Assembly (NCBI GenBank): GCA_019118745.1
Contig: DWYJ01000054.1
Coordinates: 1 to 62,619, forward strand
Direction of reading: 5' to 3'
Length of the DNA stretch: 62,619 bases
From: Candidatus Desulfovibrio gallistercoris
GTDB lineage: Bacteria; Desulfobacterota; Desulfovibrionia; Desulfovibrionales; Desulfovibrionaceae
Shown here: positions 34,839 to 43,129 of the stretch, in pieces
Layout: every line of letters starts with the position of its first letter
Position numbering within the stretch: the first letter of the stretch is position 1
Notes under the pieces: model-generated
Told to the model about the DNA's origin: nothing
The model's input: only the letters and a program-made list of their open reading frames with translations
Database searches by the model: none
Translations under genes and position numbers: made by a program

Positions 34839-35378
34839 TCAGGCCTGACGGCCCATCTGGCGGGCCGCTTCGAGCGCGGCGGGCTTCTGCCGGATATCCC
34901 CCGGCAGGGTGGCCCCCACCCCGCGCACCACGCCCCGGAGGCGGCTTTTGTCAAAGCAGGATATCCAGCCGTTCAGACCGGTCACGGCGCCATCCACGGC
35001 GCTCTCGTCCTCATCCGCGGCCGCGGCCAGCAGATAGACGTCCCGGAAGGCGTATTCGGCCGGAAAGAGCGGATTGGCCCGGTCAAGCAGGGTCTTCATC
35101 TGGCCGCACATGCCGTAATAGTAGATAGGCGTGGCAAAGACGAGCACATCCGCCTGCTGCATGCTGCTCACGATGGCGGGCGCATCGTCATGGATGACGC
35201 AGGCCTGCGTCTTCTGACAGGCAAGACAGCCCTTGCAGAAGCGGATATCCTTCTCCCGCAGGCAGACCTTTTCCACCGCATGCCCCGCCTCGCGGGCTCC
35301 CTCGATGAAGGCGTCCGCCAGCATGTCCGAGTTGCCGCCCTTGCGCGGGCTGGTGGACAGAACAAGAATCTTTTTCAT
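34839..35378 (-). CDS. Iron-sulfur flavoprotein (NADPH-dependent FMN reductase fold)
   Basis: A 179-residue flavodoxin-like protein. LSTSPRKGGNSDML (7-20) is the FMN phosphate loop. Cys48, Cys51, Cys54 and Cys60 form CX2CX2CX5C, the compact 4Fe-4S motif of Isf-type iron-sulfur flavoproteins of anaerobes, which handle reactive oxygen or quinone-like electron acceptors. FATPIYYYGMCGQMK is the second FMN-binding block. AAGGAG sets the ATG at 35378. First gene of the pair with the hydrolase; likely controlled by the divergent LysR protein. Confidence 0.87.
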   Translation of the reverse strand: MKKILVLSTSPRKGGNSDMLADAFIEGAREAGHAVEKVCLREKDIRFCKGCLACQKTQACVIHDDAPAIVSSMQQADVLVFATPIYYYGMCGQMKTLLDRANPLFPAEYAFRDVYLLAAAADEDESAVDGAVTGLNGWISCFDKSRLRGVVRGVGATLPGDIRQKPAALEAARQMGRQA

Positions 35379-35587
35379 GGGACATCTCCTTGTCGGGGGA
35401 TGACTGCCTCCCAGCGGCAAACGGCACAGTCGGTGCACGACGGCGATCCCCTTCCCGTCCCTTATGCTGACACGCGGTAAAAAGAGCAAATACTTATATT
35501 GCATGCTTTACCATACCGCCAAGGCATGATATGGCGAAGCTGCGCCGCCCGAAGCAGCGGGCGCTTACGGCAAAGGAGGTGAGGCCG

Positions 35588-36478
35588 ATGGACATACGGG
35601 TACTTCGCTATTTTCTGGCCGTCGCGCGGGAAGGGACCATCTCCGGTGCGGCCGCCGCACTGCATGTCACGCAGCCGACGCTTTCCCGCCAGCTCATGGA
35701 GCTGGAAGAAGAGCTGGGGGCAAGGCTCTTCATCCGCGGCAAGCGGCACATCAGCCTGACGGAAGAGGGGCTCTTCCTGCGCAAACGGGCGCAGGAGATC
35801 GTGGCCCTGCTGGAGCGGACCGAAGCGGCCTTCACCGCCACAGGCGAGGAGATCAGCGGCGACGTCTACATAGGCGGCGGCGAGACCGAAGGCATGCGCT
35901 TCATCGCCCGCGCCATTCGGGAGGTGCGGCAGGAATATCCGCATATCGCCTTCCATCTTTTCAGCGGCAATGCCGAGGAAGTCAGGGAACATCTGGACAG
36001 GGGCAGCGTGGATTTCGGCCTCTTCATCGAACCGGCGGATCTGTCGGCCTACGACTTCATCCCGCTGCCCGCGCGGGACACCTGGGGCGTACTCATGCGC
36101 AAGGATCACCCCCTTGCCGCGCAGGAGACCATAGATGCGGACGACCTTGCAGGCCTGCCGCTCATCATGTCCCGTCAGGGGCTCGTGGAAAACGAATTCT
36201 CCGGCTGGATGGACGGAAAGTTCCGGCAGCTCTCGCGCGTGGCCACCTACAACCTGCTGTACAATGCCGCGCTCCTGGTGGAGGAGGGCGTGGGCTGCGC
36301 CCTCTGCCTCGAAGGCATCGTGCGCACGGGGGATGACAGCCCGCTCTGCTTCCGGCCGCTGCGCCCCAGGATGGAGGTAGGCCTCAAACTGGCCTGGAAA
36401 AAACAGCAATGCTTCACGCGGGCGGCGGAGATCTTTCTGAACCGCTTGAAACGGCAGGGGGAAAATATCACGCTCTAG
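35588..36478 (+). CDS. LysR-family transcriptional regulator
   Basis: A 296-residue LysR-type regulator: N-terminal winged helix (residues 1-60, with GTISGAAAALHVTQPTLSRQLMELEEELGARLF), then the effector-binding domain of the periplasmic-binding-protein fold. AAAGGAGG sets the start at 35588. It is transcribed away from the flavoprotein-hydrolase pair with a 209-base gap, the usual arrangement for a regulator of its divergent neighbours. Its TAG stop (36476-36478) is the boundary of a family B repeat. Confidence 0.93.
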   Translation: MDIRVLRYFLAVAREGTISGAAAALHVTQPTLSRQLMELEEELGARLFIRGKRHISLTEEGLFLRKRAQEIVALLERTEAAFTATGEEISGDVYIGGGETEGMRFIARAIREVRQEYPHIAFHLFSGNAEEVREHLDRGSVDFGLFIEPADLSAYDFIPLPARDTWGVLMRKDHPLAAQETIDADDLAGLPLIMSRQGLVENEFSGWMDGKFRQLSRVATYNLLYNAALLVEEGVGCALCLEGIVRTGDDSPLCFRPLRPRMEVGLKLAWKKQQCFTRAAEIFLNRLKRQGENITL

Positions 36479-36660
36479 GGCCTATCAACACAAATTTTAC
36501 AAATAATTTCAATAGATAATACACATCTCCCATATGCGATCCGCTTGACTTGAAGGCGGAGTTGCCTCGTGTCCCTGACTCTTTCCACGGTAAAAGCGCG
36601 CTGGGGAAGGGATGGGGGGCTTGGGGTTCCCCTGCCCCCCAAACACAGAGTACGCGAACA
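36476..36660. repeat. Family B repeat, inverted, at the LysR stop codon
   Basis: Begins TAGGGCCTATCAACACAAAT, then TTTACAAATAATTTCAATAGATAA, GGCGGAGTTGCC, GATAAAAGCGCG-like TAAAAGCGCGCTGGGGAAGGG and GGGGGCTTGGGGTTCCCC. The far end is truncated before the large stem is complete. It is in the reverse orientation to the copies at 22015 and 40334. Confidence 0.75.
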
Positions 36661-36784
36661 GGAGGGCATCCCGGTCGGATGAACGGTCTGCAAAAGCATT
36701 TGGGGCCCCGCCCTCAGGCTGAGGCCCCCAAAAAAGGAAGAAAAAGAAAAACGCGGAGCTGTCATGCCGCGTCGGGTGTCCGGG
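36479..36784. other. Intergenic region after LysR gene
   Basis: 306 bases. The first 180 are the family B repeat. The rest holds GGGGCC...GGCCCC (about 36702-36729), a stem followed by A residues on the plus strand and not a classical terminator. No gene seen. Confidence 0.5.
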
Positions 36785-37726
36785 CTAGGCGTCCTGCGCC
36801 GGAGCAAGCCCCAAATCCCGCAGCAGATTGTCCACGGCCATATTTCCCATGATCTGGGTAGCGCCGCTGGTGGAAGAGGAGCAGTGCGAGCCCATGACCA
36901 GGTTGTCCAGGCTGTACCAGCCGTCTTCCGCAGGCGGTTCCTGCTCGAACACGTCCAGCCCCGCGCCGTAGATGCGGCCTTCCTGCAGGGCGGCCAGCAG
37001 GGCGGCATTGTCCACCAGTTCGCCGCGGGCAGTATTGATGAGGATGGCCGACGGCTTCATGGCCGCCAGACGCCGGGCGTCGATGCAGTGGCGGGTGCTG
37101 TCGTCGAGCTGGGTGTGCAGCGTGATGATGTCGGCTTGAGAGCAGATGTCGTCCAGCGAGGCGCGCTCGATGCCGTTGGCCTCGGCGTAGGCGGCGTCCC
37201 AATGGATGTCATGCGCCAGGATCCGCATGGAAAAACCCTTTGCCCGCCGGGCAACGGCCCGGCCGATGGCCCCCAGGCCCACGATGCCCAGCGTTTTGCC
37301 GAAAAGATCGATGCTGGTGATCTTGCTCCAGTCCCGGCAGCGGCAGCGCCTGTCGATGAGCGGCACCTTGCGGGCCACGGCCAGCATGAGCGCCAGCGCG
37401 TAGTCGGCCACGGCCTCGGTGGGCGCGCCCAGCGTCCGGGAGACCGCTATGCCCCGCGCGGCGCAGGCGTCAAGGTCGATATTGTCCAGGCCCACGCCGT
37501 ACTTGGCCACGGCCTTGAGCTGCGGGGCGGCGGCGAGGATGTCCGCATCGACCGGGTCGACCCCGACGATGAGTCCCTGGCAGTCCGCCAGCAGGCTGCG
37601 CATCTGCTCGCCGGAAAGGATGCCGCCCGTCTCGTTGCGGACGACGGTCAGGCCCGCCTCGCGCAGCCGGTCAAAGAGAGCGGGATCAGTCTTGCCGAAG
37701 GAACGCGGCGTCACCAGAACTTTCAT
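36785..37726 (-). CDS. D-isomer-specific 2-hydroxyacid dehydrogenase
   Basis: A 313-residue NAD-dependent dehydrogenase of the SerA / hydroxypyruvate reductase superfamily. GIVGLGAIGRAVA (147-159) binds the cofactor; catalytic Arg234 (NTARGELVD), Glu263 (DVFEQEP) and His281 (GSHCSSST) are in place. It lacks the ACT domain of classical SerA, so it may act on hydroxypyruvate, glyoxylate or other short 2-keto acids. GGGAGG lies 7 bases before the ATG at 37726; a TTG two codons earlier is less likely. Stands alone. Confidence 0.88.
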   Translation of the reverse strand: MKVLVTPRSFGKTDPALFDRLREAGLTVVRNETGGILSGEQMRSLLADCQGLIVGVDPVDADILAAAPQLKAVAKYGVGLDNIDLDACAARGIAVSRTLGAPTEAVADYALALMLAVARKVPLIDRRCRCRDWSKITSIDLFGKTLGIVGLGAIGRAVARRAKGFSMRILAHDIHWDAAYAEANGIERASLDDICSQADIITLHTQLDDSTRHCIDARRLAAMKPSAILINTARGELVDNAALLAALQEGRIYGAGLDVFEQEPPAEDGWYSLDNLVMGSHCSSSTSGATQIMGNMAVDNLLRDLGLAPAQDA

Positions 37727-37782
37727 ATACAAACCTCCCGGAAAGGTCGTTGCCTCCCGCCGCGCTCAGCGAGCGGCGGCAG

Positions 37783-37817
37783 AAAAAGGGCGCTCCCCGT
37801 TCCAGGCGGAGCGCCCT
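37783..37817 (-). terminator. Terminator after the YjfB-like gene
   Basis: On the minus strand AGGGCGCTCC...GGAGCGCCCT is followed by TTTTTCT. It lies between the YjfB-like gene and the dehydrogenase, ending the former. Confidence 0.85.
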
Positions 37818-37926
37818 GCTGAAGATGTTTGCCGAACGGCGGACAGAGGGCGTGCGGCATGACGGCGATGGACTCATTTTGTGCAGGATGCGCACGAAAA
37901 GCCCGCCGTCGCAGCCCGCGCCTCCG

Positions 37927-38115
37927 CTAGGCTACGGTATCCACCCGCGTGCCGATGCCTTCGGCAGCCAGTCCCGCGGCACGGGCAGGATCGGTCTGCG
38001 TCGCCAGACCGGCCGAGCTGCCGTTGATGATCTGGCTGGCCATGTTGGCCTGCATGTCCATGATGGAACGGCTCAACGCCACATTGATACTGGCCTGGAC
38101 GGCTTCCAATTCCAT
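37927..38115 (-). CDS. Small YjfB-like putative motility protein
   Basis: A 62-residue protein beginning MELEAVQASINVALSRSIM, with a helix rich in Met, Gln and Ala, then a Gly/Ala/Thr tail. This matches the short YjfB family (named putative motility protein in Pfam) often seen near flagellar genes, though none are adjacent. AAGGAG precedes the ATG at 38115; the longer reading from 38139 is rejected. It has its own terminator. Function unknown. Confidence 0.6.
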   Translation of the reverse strand: MELEAVQASINVALSRSIMDMQANMASQIINGSSAGLATQTDPARAAGLAAEGIGTRVDTVA

Positions 38116-38163
38116 AGAAGGCTCCTTTTTTTGTCGCATGAACGACGTTTGAGCAACTATAGC

Positions 38164-39534
38164 CTAAAAGGTCTCGCTGGGGAAGAGGCGGCAACCGGCC
38201 TTTGCCGCTTCGGCGCGCCAGCGGCTGAAAGCCTCCTGGGCCCGCTGGGCATACAGCGCCTTGCGGTCCTTTTTTTTCGCTTTTTCCTCCAGTTCGGGCA
38301 TAAGGCCGAAATGCGCATTGGACGGCTGGAAATGCTTGACCGGCGTCCGCAAGTGATTGAGCAGCGCGCCAAGCGCGCATTCCACAGGGAGCGGCGGCAA
38401 AGCCGTCCCCTGTTCGCGGGCGATGAGGGAGAGAGCCAGCCAGAGCCCGGAAGCCGCCGACTCCACATAGCCTTCCACCCCGGTGATCTGCCCGGCCAGG
38501 AAAACATCCGGCCGGACCCGCAGGGACAGGTCGGGCGCAAGGACTTCCGGCGCGTTGACGTAGGTATTGCGGTGCATGCTGCCGTAGCGGGCGAATTCCG
38601 CCTGCTGGAGGCCCGGCACCATGCGGAAGACGCGGGCCTGCTCGGCATAGGTCAGCTTGGTCTGACAGCCCACCAGATTGCAGGCCTCGCCGTTGCGGCT
38701 CTCGGCCCGCAGTTGCAGCACGGCCCAGGGCCGACGGCCGGTGCGCGGGTCCACGAAGCCCACGGGCTTGAGCGGGCCGAAGGTGAGCGTGCGCGGCCCG
38801 CGCTGGGCCAGCGCCTCGATGGGCATGCAGCCCTCGAAATGCTTTTCCTTCTCGAAGCCGTGGGGCTGCACCTTCTCCGCCGTCAGCAGGGCCTGATGGA
38901 AGGTCTCGTACTCGTCCCGCTCAAAGGGACAGTTCAGGTAGTCGCCGCCTTCCTCGCCCTTTTCCTGCCCGTAGCGCGAAGCGCGGAAAACGACGGACAT
39001 GTCCAGGGAGTGCGTCCAGACGATGGGGGCGATGGCGTCATAGAAATAGCAGTAGCTCGTGCCGATGGCCTCCGCCAGCGAAGCGGAAAGGGCGGCGTCG
39101 GTCATGGGGCCGCTGGCCAGGACGATCACCTCGTGCCCCTGGAGGCGGGCGTCGTCCAGACCGGTGATGCGGGCCTGCTCCCGGCGGATGTTCCCGGCGG
39201 CCTCGATGCGCTGCGTCATGTCCGCGGCAAAGGCCTCACGGTCCACGGCCAGCGCCTTGCCGGCAGGCACGCGGTGGGCGTCGGCCGCCGCCATGAACTC
39301 GCTGCCCAGCGCGCGCATCTCGGCCTTGAGCAGACCGATGCCCGAAGTCGTCTCATCGGAACGCAGGGAATTGGAACAGACCAGTTCCGCCAGCTGTCCG
39401 CTCACATGCGCGGCGGACATGGCAGCCGGTTTCTGCTCGAAAAGGGTCACTTCCAGCCCGGCACGGGCAAGGCGCAGGGCGCATTCGCAGCCTGCCAGCC
39501 CGCCGCCCACGACGGCAAATCGTTTATGCGACAC
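38164..39534 (-). CDS. trmFO: Methylenetetrahydrofolate--tRNA-(uracil-5-)-methyltransferase
   Basis: TrmFO makes m5U54 in the tRNA T loop using 5,10-methylene-THF and FAD. The 456-residue protein begins with the FAD loop FAVVGGGLAGCECALRLARAG and has the family block SNSLRSDETTSGIGLLK, CPFERDEYETFHQAL, FEGCMPIEALA and MHRNTYVNAP. The start is GTG at 39534, behind AAGGAG five bases upstream; there is no Met at this position. The longer reading to 39822 is rejected. Confidence 0.92.
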   Translation of the reverse strand: MSHKRFAVVGGGLAGCECALRLARAGLEVTLFEQKPAAMSAAHVSGQLAELVCSNSLRSDETTSGIGLLKAEMRALGSEFMAAADAHRVPAGKALAVDREAFAADMTQRIEAAGNIRREQARITGLDDARLQGHEVIVLASGPMTDAALSASLAEAIGTSYCYFYDAIAPIVWTHSLDMSVVFRASRYGQEKGEEGGDYLNCPFERDEYETFHQALLTAEKVQPHGFEKEKHFEGCMPIEALAQRGPRTLTFGPLKPVGFVDPRTGRRPWAVLQLRAESRNGEACNLVGCQTKLTYAEQARVFRMVPGLQQAEFARYGSMHRNTYVNAPEVLAPDLSLRVRPDVFLAGQITGVEGYVESAASGLWLALSLIAREQGTALPPLPVECALGALLNHLRTPVKHFQPSNAHFGLMPELEEKAKKKDRKALYAQRAQEAFSRWRAEAAKAGCRLFPSETF

Positions 39535-39628
39535 AAGAACTCCTTGGATGACGTTGGCCGCATGTTGCCCAAGTGTGCCGGGCTTGGCAAGCACAGGATA
39601 CCGGCCGCCGTTCGCCGCGCCGGGCCAT

Positions 39629-40213
39629 TCAGCGCGGCCTGCCCACCGACTGCGTGGCCAGGGCCCGCCAGCCGTCCGGCAGGAAGGAAAAACGGCTCGC
39701 ATCACGGGTGGTGGACGCCTTGACCACATTGCCGAGCCCGGCCGAAGCGCAGAACAGCCCCACATTCTGATAGACCGAGCCGATATGCATACCGCCGTAA
39801 GGATCATCCTGCGGCACGGCAAAGATCAGCACCACGGCGGCATCATCCAGAGGGCTGCCCAGCGGCTTCGCGGCGATGCGCTCGAGCCGGTGCCCGGCGG
39901 CATCGTACAGCCAGAGCCCGTCCGCCTTGTTGACGTAGAGTTTCAGGGCCTGCCGGTTGCGGGCGCTGGGCGCCGTACGCTTGCCGTCAGGGCGGTTCTG
40001 CCCCCAGGCGGCCCAGAGCAGATTGCCGAGCGTGGTCTGATCCAGCGGTTCGCTGCTCAGGCTGCGGGTGGTCTGCCGCTGCGCCAGCGCCTGCATAAGC
40101 GGCAGACCGCCTGAGGTATCCGGCGCGGGGAGGCTGACGGTCTCCGCCAGCGCGGCGCAGGGCGCGGCAAGGAACAGGGCGGCGGCAAGCAGGGGAGCGG
40201 AAAGGGTACGCAT
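39629..40213 (-). CDS. Exported nitroreductase-like protein (SagB/ThcOx type)
   Basis: A 194-residue protein with a clear Sec signal peptide (basic MR, hydrophobic LLAAALFLAAPCAA, cleavage near ALA-E at 23-24) followed by a compact nitroreductase fold: RQTTRSLSSEPLDQTTLGNLLWAAWG, SARNRQALKLYV, and a C-terminal IGSVYQNVGLFCASAGLGNV. The RxxR and Ser/Asn residues that hold FMN are visible. AAGGAG sets the start at 40213. A flavin enzyme outside the cytoplasm is unusual. Substrate unknown. Confidence 0.75.
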   Translation of the reverse strand: MRTLSAPLLAAALFLAAPCAALAETVSLPAPDTSGGLPLMQALAQRQTTRSLSSEPLDQTTLGNLLWAAWGQNRPDGKRTAPSARNRQALKLYVNKADGLWLYDAAGHRLERIAAKPLGSPLDDAAVVLIFAVPQDDPYGGMHIGSVYQNVGLFCASAGLGNVVKASTTRDASRFSFLPDGWRALATQSVGRPR

Positions 40214-40703
40214 GGCATCTCCTTCAAAAAATGGGGAAAGATAGAGCAACATCTATCAGGAAAGCCCGAAACCGATTCCCTGTCAAGACCGGGCCTCCCA
40301 ACGCACGGACAGAGCGGCTTGGGCAAAACGCTCTAAGGGCTGTCAGCACTATTCGTCGTCTGTTTGGGGGAAGGGGAACCCCTCCGCCGGCGCGAGAGGG
40401 GTTCCCCTTCCCCCAAAGCCCCCATCCCTTCCCCAGCGCGCTTTTACCAAGGAAGAATCAGGGACACGAGGCAACTCCGCCTCCAAAGGCAAGCGGAGCG
40501 TATAGAGCTTATTTGTTTTATCCACTAAAATTATTTGTAAAATTTGTGTTAACACGCCCTAGAGCATTTTCAGTTTGAAATGCTTTGCGCTTCAAGCCAT
40601 GCGGTCTGTCGTTTCGCGGAAAAACACGGTTTTCCCGCTTGGTTTTGGCCGGGCGGCGCGGTGCTGCCGCCTCGCAGTTTGCCTTTTTCAAAGGTAAACA
40701 GCT
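40214..40703. other. Composite repeat region between nitroreductase-like and GNAT genes
   Basis: 490 bases made mostly of repeats: a right-end fragment of family A (about 40319-40334), a complete family B (40334-40560) and a complete family A (40561-40706), joined head to tail through TA. The first about 100 bases are the upstream region of the nitroreductase-like gene. No further gene. Confidence 0.7.
40334..40560. repeat. Family B repeat, full length
   Basis: TAAGGGCTGTCAGCACTATTCG at the left, perfect 22-bp stem (40363-40384 with 40396-40417), CCCTTCCCCAGCGCGCTTTTACC, and AAATTATTTGTAAAATTTGTGTTAACACGCCCT at the right. About 227 bp. It sits between two family A ends, sharing CTAG (40559-40562) with the right one. 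Confidence 0.9.
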
Positions 40704-40706
40704 CTA
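40561..40706. repeat. Family A repeat, full length, ending at the GNAT stop codon
   Basis: AGAGCATTTTCAGTTTGAAATGC at the left, GGAAAAACACGGTTTTCC, GGGCGGCGCGGTGCTGCCGCC and TTTGCCTTTTTCAAAGGTAAACAGCTCTA at the right. The final CTA is the complement of the TAG stop of the GNAT gene. 146 bp; the best preserved copy. Confidence 0.9.
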
Positions 40707-41702
40707 ACGGCGCAACAACAGCCAGGACTGGATGGGCAGGCGTTTTTCCGTCCAGTGTTCCTTGTAGCGCATGGGGCCGCCGTCCAGCGGGCCCATATCG
40801 TAGCGGCGCGCGCCTTCCTCGCAGAGCCAGCGCACTTGCTCCACCTGCAGAAGATTGCCGATGCCCCAGCGCTTCCAGGTCTCACGATAGCTGAACTGCT
40901 GCCCCCGGTAGACGTTGCCGGCCTTGCCGCCGAAGATGAAGCCGATATCCGTTTCTCCGTGCCGGGCAAACATGATGCGCGCCAGCCCCTGCCGGGCCAG
41001 ATTGCGCACCAGCACCGCATAGAGCTGCCGCGCGGGCTGCTCCGTCATGCCGCAGGCGGCCATGCCTTTCCAGCTCTCCCTTTCCACAGCCAGCATGCGG
41101 GCATAGAGCTGCGCGGCCTCCTCAGCGGTCTGCGGCGCGTGCCGCTCAAAAACGATGCCCGCCCGTTGCGCCCGCCGCATGGCCTTGCCCAGCTTCTGGC
41201 GGTGATTTGCCGACCGGCGGGACAAAAAGCCGTCCAGCCCGTCTTTCAGCGAGGCCGCACACTGCAGTCCGTCGGCAAAATGCAGGACATGGAACGCTTT
41301 CTCCAGCCGCCGCAGCAGCTGCGCAGCCCGTTCTCCACCCGGACGGATACCGCTGATGAGGATCTTGGAAAAATGGCGCGTGTCGCTTTCCGCAAGCCAG
41401 CTTTCCAGCACGGCCGGCGCATCCCTGCCCAGCAGGCAGGCCCCGAAAAGCCAGTGGGACTCAATGGGCGTCAGCGCCAGGGAGCCGTCCGAAAGCGGCT
41501 GCCCGGCAAAGGCCAGCACCGCCTCGTCCTCTGCCCGGATGTACAGAGGGCGGCGGGGCGACATGGCGGCATGGAAAGAGAGCTGCCAGAGCGGGCCGGA
41601 ACAGAAGGGGTCCGCCTGTGAGGTGCGCAGGGCAAGCTGCCGCCACACGTCCTCCGTTGCCACAGGACACATCACGCCACCGTCCAAACGGGCATCCTCC
41701 AT
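40704..41702 (-). CDS. GNAT-fold acyltransferase (FemAB/CelD-like)
   Basis: A 332-residue protein with two related halves; the C-terminal half (about 160-320, with SANHRQKLGKAMRRAQRAG, IMFARHGETDIGFIFGGKAGNVYRGQ and YDMGPLDGGPMRYKEHW) matches the acetyltransferase domain of the CelD/BioF2 type (Acetyltransf_6) related to FemAB. Such enzymes acylate or aminoacylate envelope polysaccharide or lipids. GAT Pro-rich motifs for acetyl-CoA are weak. The stop TAG lies at a repeat end. It stands alone, so the substrate cannot be inferred. Confidence 0.75.
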   Translation of the reverse strand: MEDARLDGGVMCPVATEDVWRQLALRTSQADPFCSGPLWQLSFHAAMSPRRPLYIRAEDEAVLAFAGQPLSDGSLALTPIESHWLFGACLLGRDAPAVLESWLAESDTRHFSKILISGIRPGGERAAQLLRRLEKAFHVLHFADGLQCAASLKDGLDGFLSRRSANHRQKLGKAMRRAQRAGIVFERHAPQTAEEAAQLYARMLAVERESWKGMAACGMTEQPARQLYAVLVRNLARQGLARIMFARHGETDIGFIFGGKAGNVYRGQQFSYRETWKRWGIGNLLQVEQVRWLCEEGARRYDMGPLDGGPMRYKEHWTEKRLPIQSWLLLRR

Positions 41703-42615
41703 ATTTCCCCCTTGTCGTCAACTGATCCGCCCCCAAAACAGACTGATACAAAATCCTCAACGAAGCCGCCTTGCCCTGAGCCGCCCTGTTCATGTATCAT
41801 AAAATCAAATAAAGACGCGGGGATGATGGGCTCAGGCAGCGAATTTTCCTGCCGCTCGCCCCAGCGTCACAGCATCATGACAGCGAAAAAGACGCCGGGA
41901 GAACGGTCTTGCGGTGCGAGCGGCCGTCTGCGGCAGTTTGCCGCACGCTGCCGCAGACAGAAAAATCCTATAAAAAAAGGTAGTTCGGAAAAGCGCTTTT
42001 TCAACCATAAACTCTGTACGACATCACACGATAACTTTTCTCGCGCAGCAAGGAAACAACAAAAAGGGAGGATACCCTGCGGGATGTTGCGCGTTGTCGA
42101 CATGCCGCATAGCCGCGGAACGCCGTATGCCGGCTCCTCTATCGCTATTTTCCAGCGGATGCCGCCCCCTGAGCATACGCTGTACAGTGCGCCCGGCACC
42201 AAGTTGCCCTGCCGGCATAAATAAAAATATATATATAGTAATATATTTTTTCAATAACGAACATATACAGCAACCGTTTCCTGATACCCCCAAAACAGTA
42301 TCCAGTAAAACATATTACCATGCATATATCTTGTGCTGGACAATGCACAGTCCACATAATGACGTATCTTTTCGTAAAATAATGGCAGTTGTTTCCATAA
42401 AAAAACATTTTCATGATGCATTTGAAAAATAAGATAAAAAAATTTTTTCGTAGTGCAGTTCAAAAAAAGCATGGAAAAACACTGTAGACACGCCCACTTT
42501 CTTGCCGTTAAACAGGCATTCTCACGTGATAGATTTTATAAATCAATATATTGCGCGTAATAAGCTGTTTTCCCGGGGCGCTTTTCCTGCGAAAAAGAAG
42601 AAAGGAGGCGTTAAC
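41703..42615. other. 913-base intergenic region, partly AT-rich
   Basis: No convincing gene. About 42190-42490 is strikingly AT-rich for this genome (runs such as AAATATATATATAGTAATATATTTTTT). An 11-bp inverted repeat GTCTGCGGCAG/CTGCCGCAGAC lies at 41926-41958 with a second pairing inside (GCGGCA/TGCCGC). A 46-codon reading at 42084-42224 starts behind GGGAGG but resembles nothing known. The region precedes the XRE regulator and probably holds its promoter and operators. Confidence 0.55.
41926..41958. promoter_or_regulatory. 11-bp inverted repeat in the AT-rich gap
   Basis: GTCTGCGGCAG and CTGCCGCAGAC flank an 11-base spacer; GCGGCA/TGCCGC inside allows an alternative fold. No T-tract follows on either strand, so it is not a classical terminator. 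It could be an RNA structure or a protein-binding site. Confidence 0.35.
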
Positions 42616-43014
42616 ATGAATTCCAAGGATGTTAGTAAGCTTGCCGCACAGGTCGGCCGCGTCATGGCCCGGCGACGTAAAATGTGCGGAATGACGCAGG
42701 CCATGCTGGCTGAAAAACTCGGCATCACGCAAGACTCGCTTTCACGCATGGAAAAGGGCGTCATGGCCCCCAAATTTTCGCGCCTGCCGAAGGTGGCGTA
42801 TTTTCTGGATTGCCGTGTGGCGGATCTCTTTCGGGAGGCCAGCCCCGAATCGGATGACTGGGCCGCGGCCATCGCCGAGGAACTGCGGGACCTGTCCCCT
42901 GACGGCCGGGAGCTCATCCTGACCATCGTGCGGGAGCTTGCCCGCTCCCTGCGCAAGATGCAGGACAGCCGGCAGGCAGGGAAGGGATTTGACAGCTGCG
43001 AGGGGCAGGCTTAA
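42616..43014 (+). CDS. XRE-family transcriptional regulator
   Basis: A 132-residue protein. Residues 10-65 are a helix-turn-helix of the XRE/Cro type (MTQAMLAEKLGITQDSLSRMEKG). The C-terminal part (DDWAAAIAEELRDLSPDGRELILTIVRELARSL) is helical and may dimerise. GAAAGGAGG sets the start at 42616; 38 extra residues in the longer reading are rejected. It follows a long AT-rich gap and precedes a radical SAM gene by 115 bases. No toxin or phage gene is adjacent. Confidence 0.88.
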   Translation: MNSKDVSKLAAQVGRVMARRRKMCGMTQAMLAEKLGITQDSLSRMEKGVMAPKFSRLPKVAYFLDCRVADLFREASPESDDWAAAIAEELRDLSPDGRELILTIVRELARSLRKMQDSRQAGKGFDSCEGQA

Positions 43015-43129
43015 TTTTCCTCTCGGTCATCCGGGCCGAGCACAGCTCATGACCGGCCTGTACGCTGCGGAAGGGGTGACCGCCAGCGACAGCCTTGCGT
43101 GTGCATTTTTCTTACAGGAGCAAGTGGGC

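Noticed and set aside
36702..36729. GGGGCC/GGCCCC stem as a terminator for the LysR gene
   Set aside because: The stem is followed by A residues on the plus strand and by no T-tract on the minus strand.
42084..42224. A 46-codon frame behind GGGAGG in the AT-rich gap
   Set aside because: No recognisable family, long spacing to the ATG and unusual composition. Kept only as a note inside the intergenic entry.
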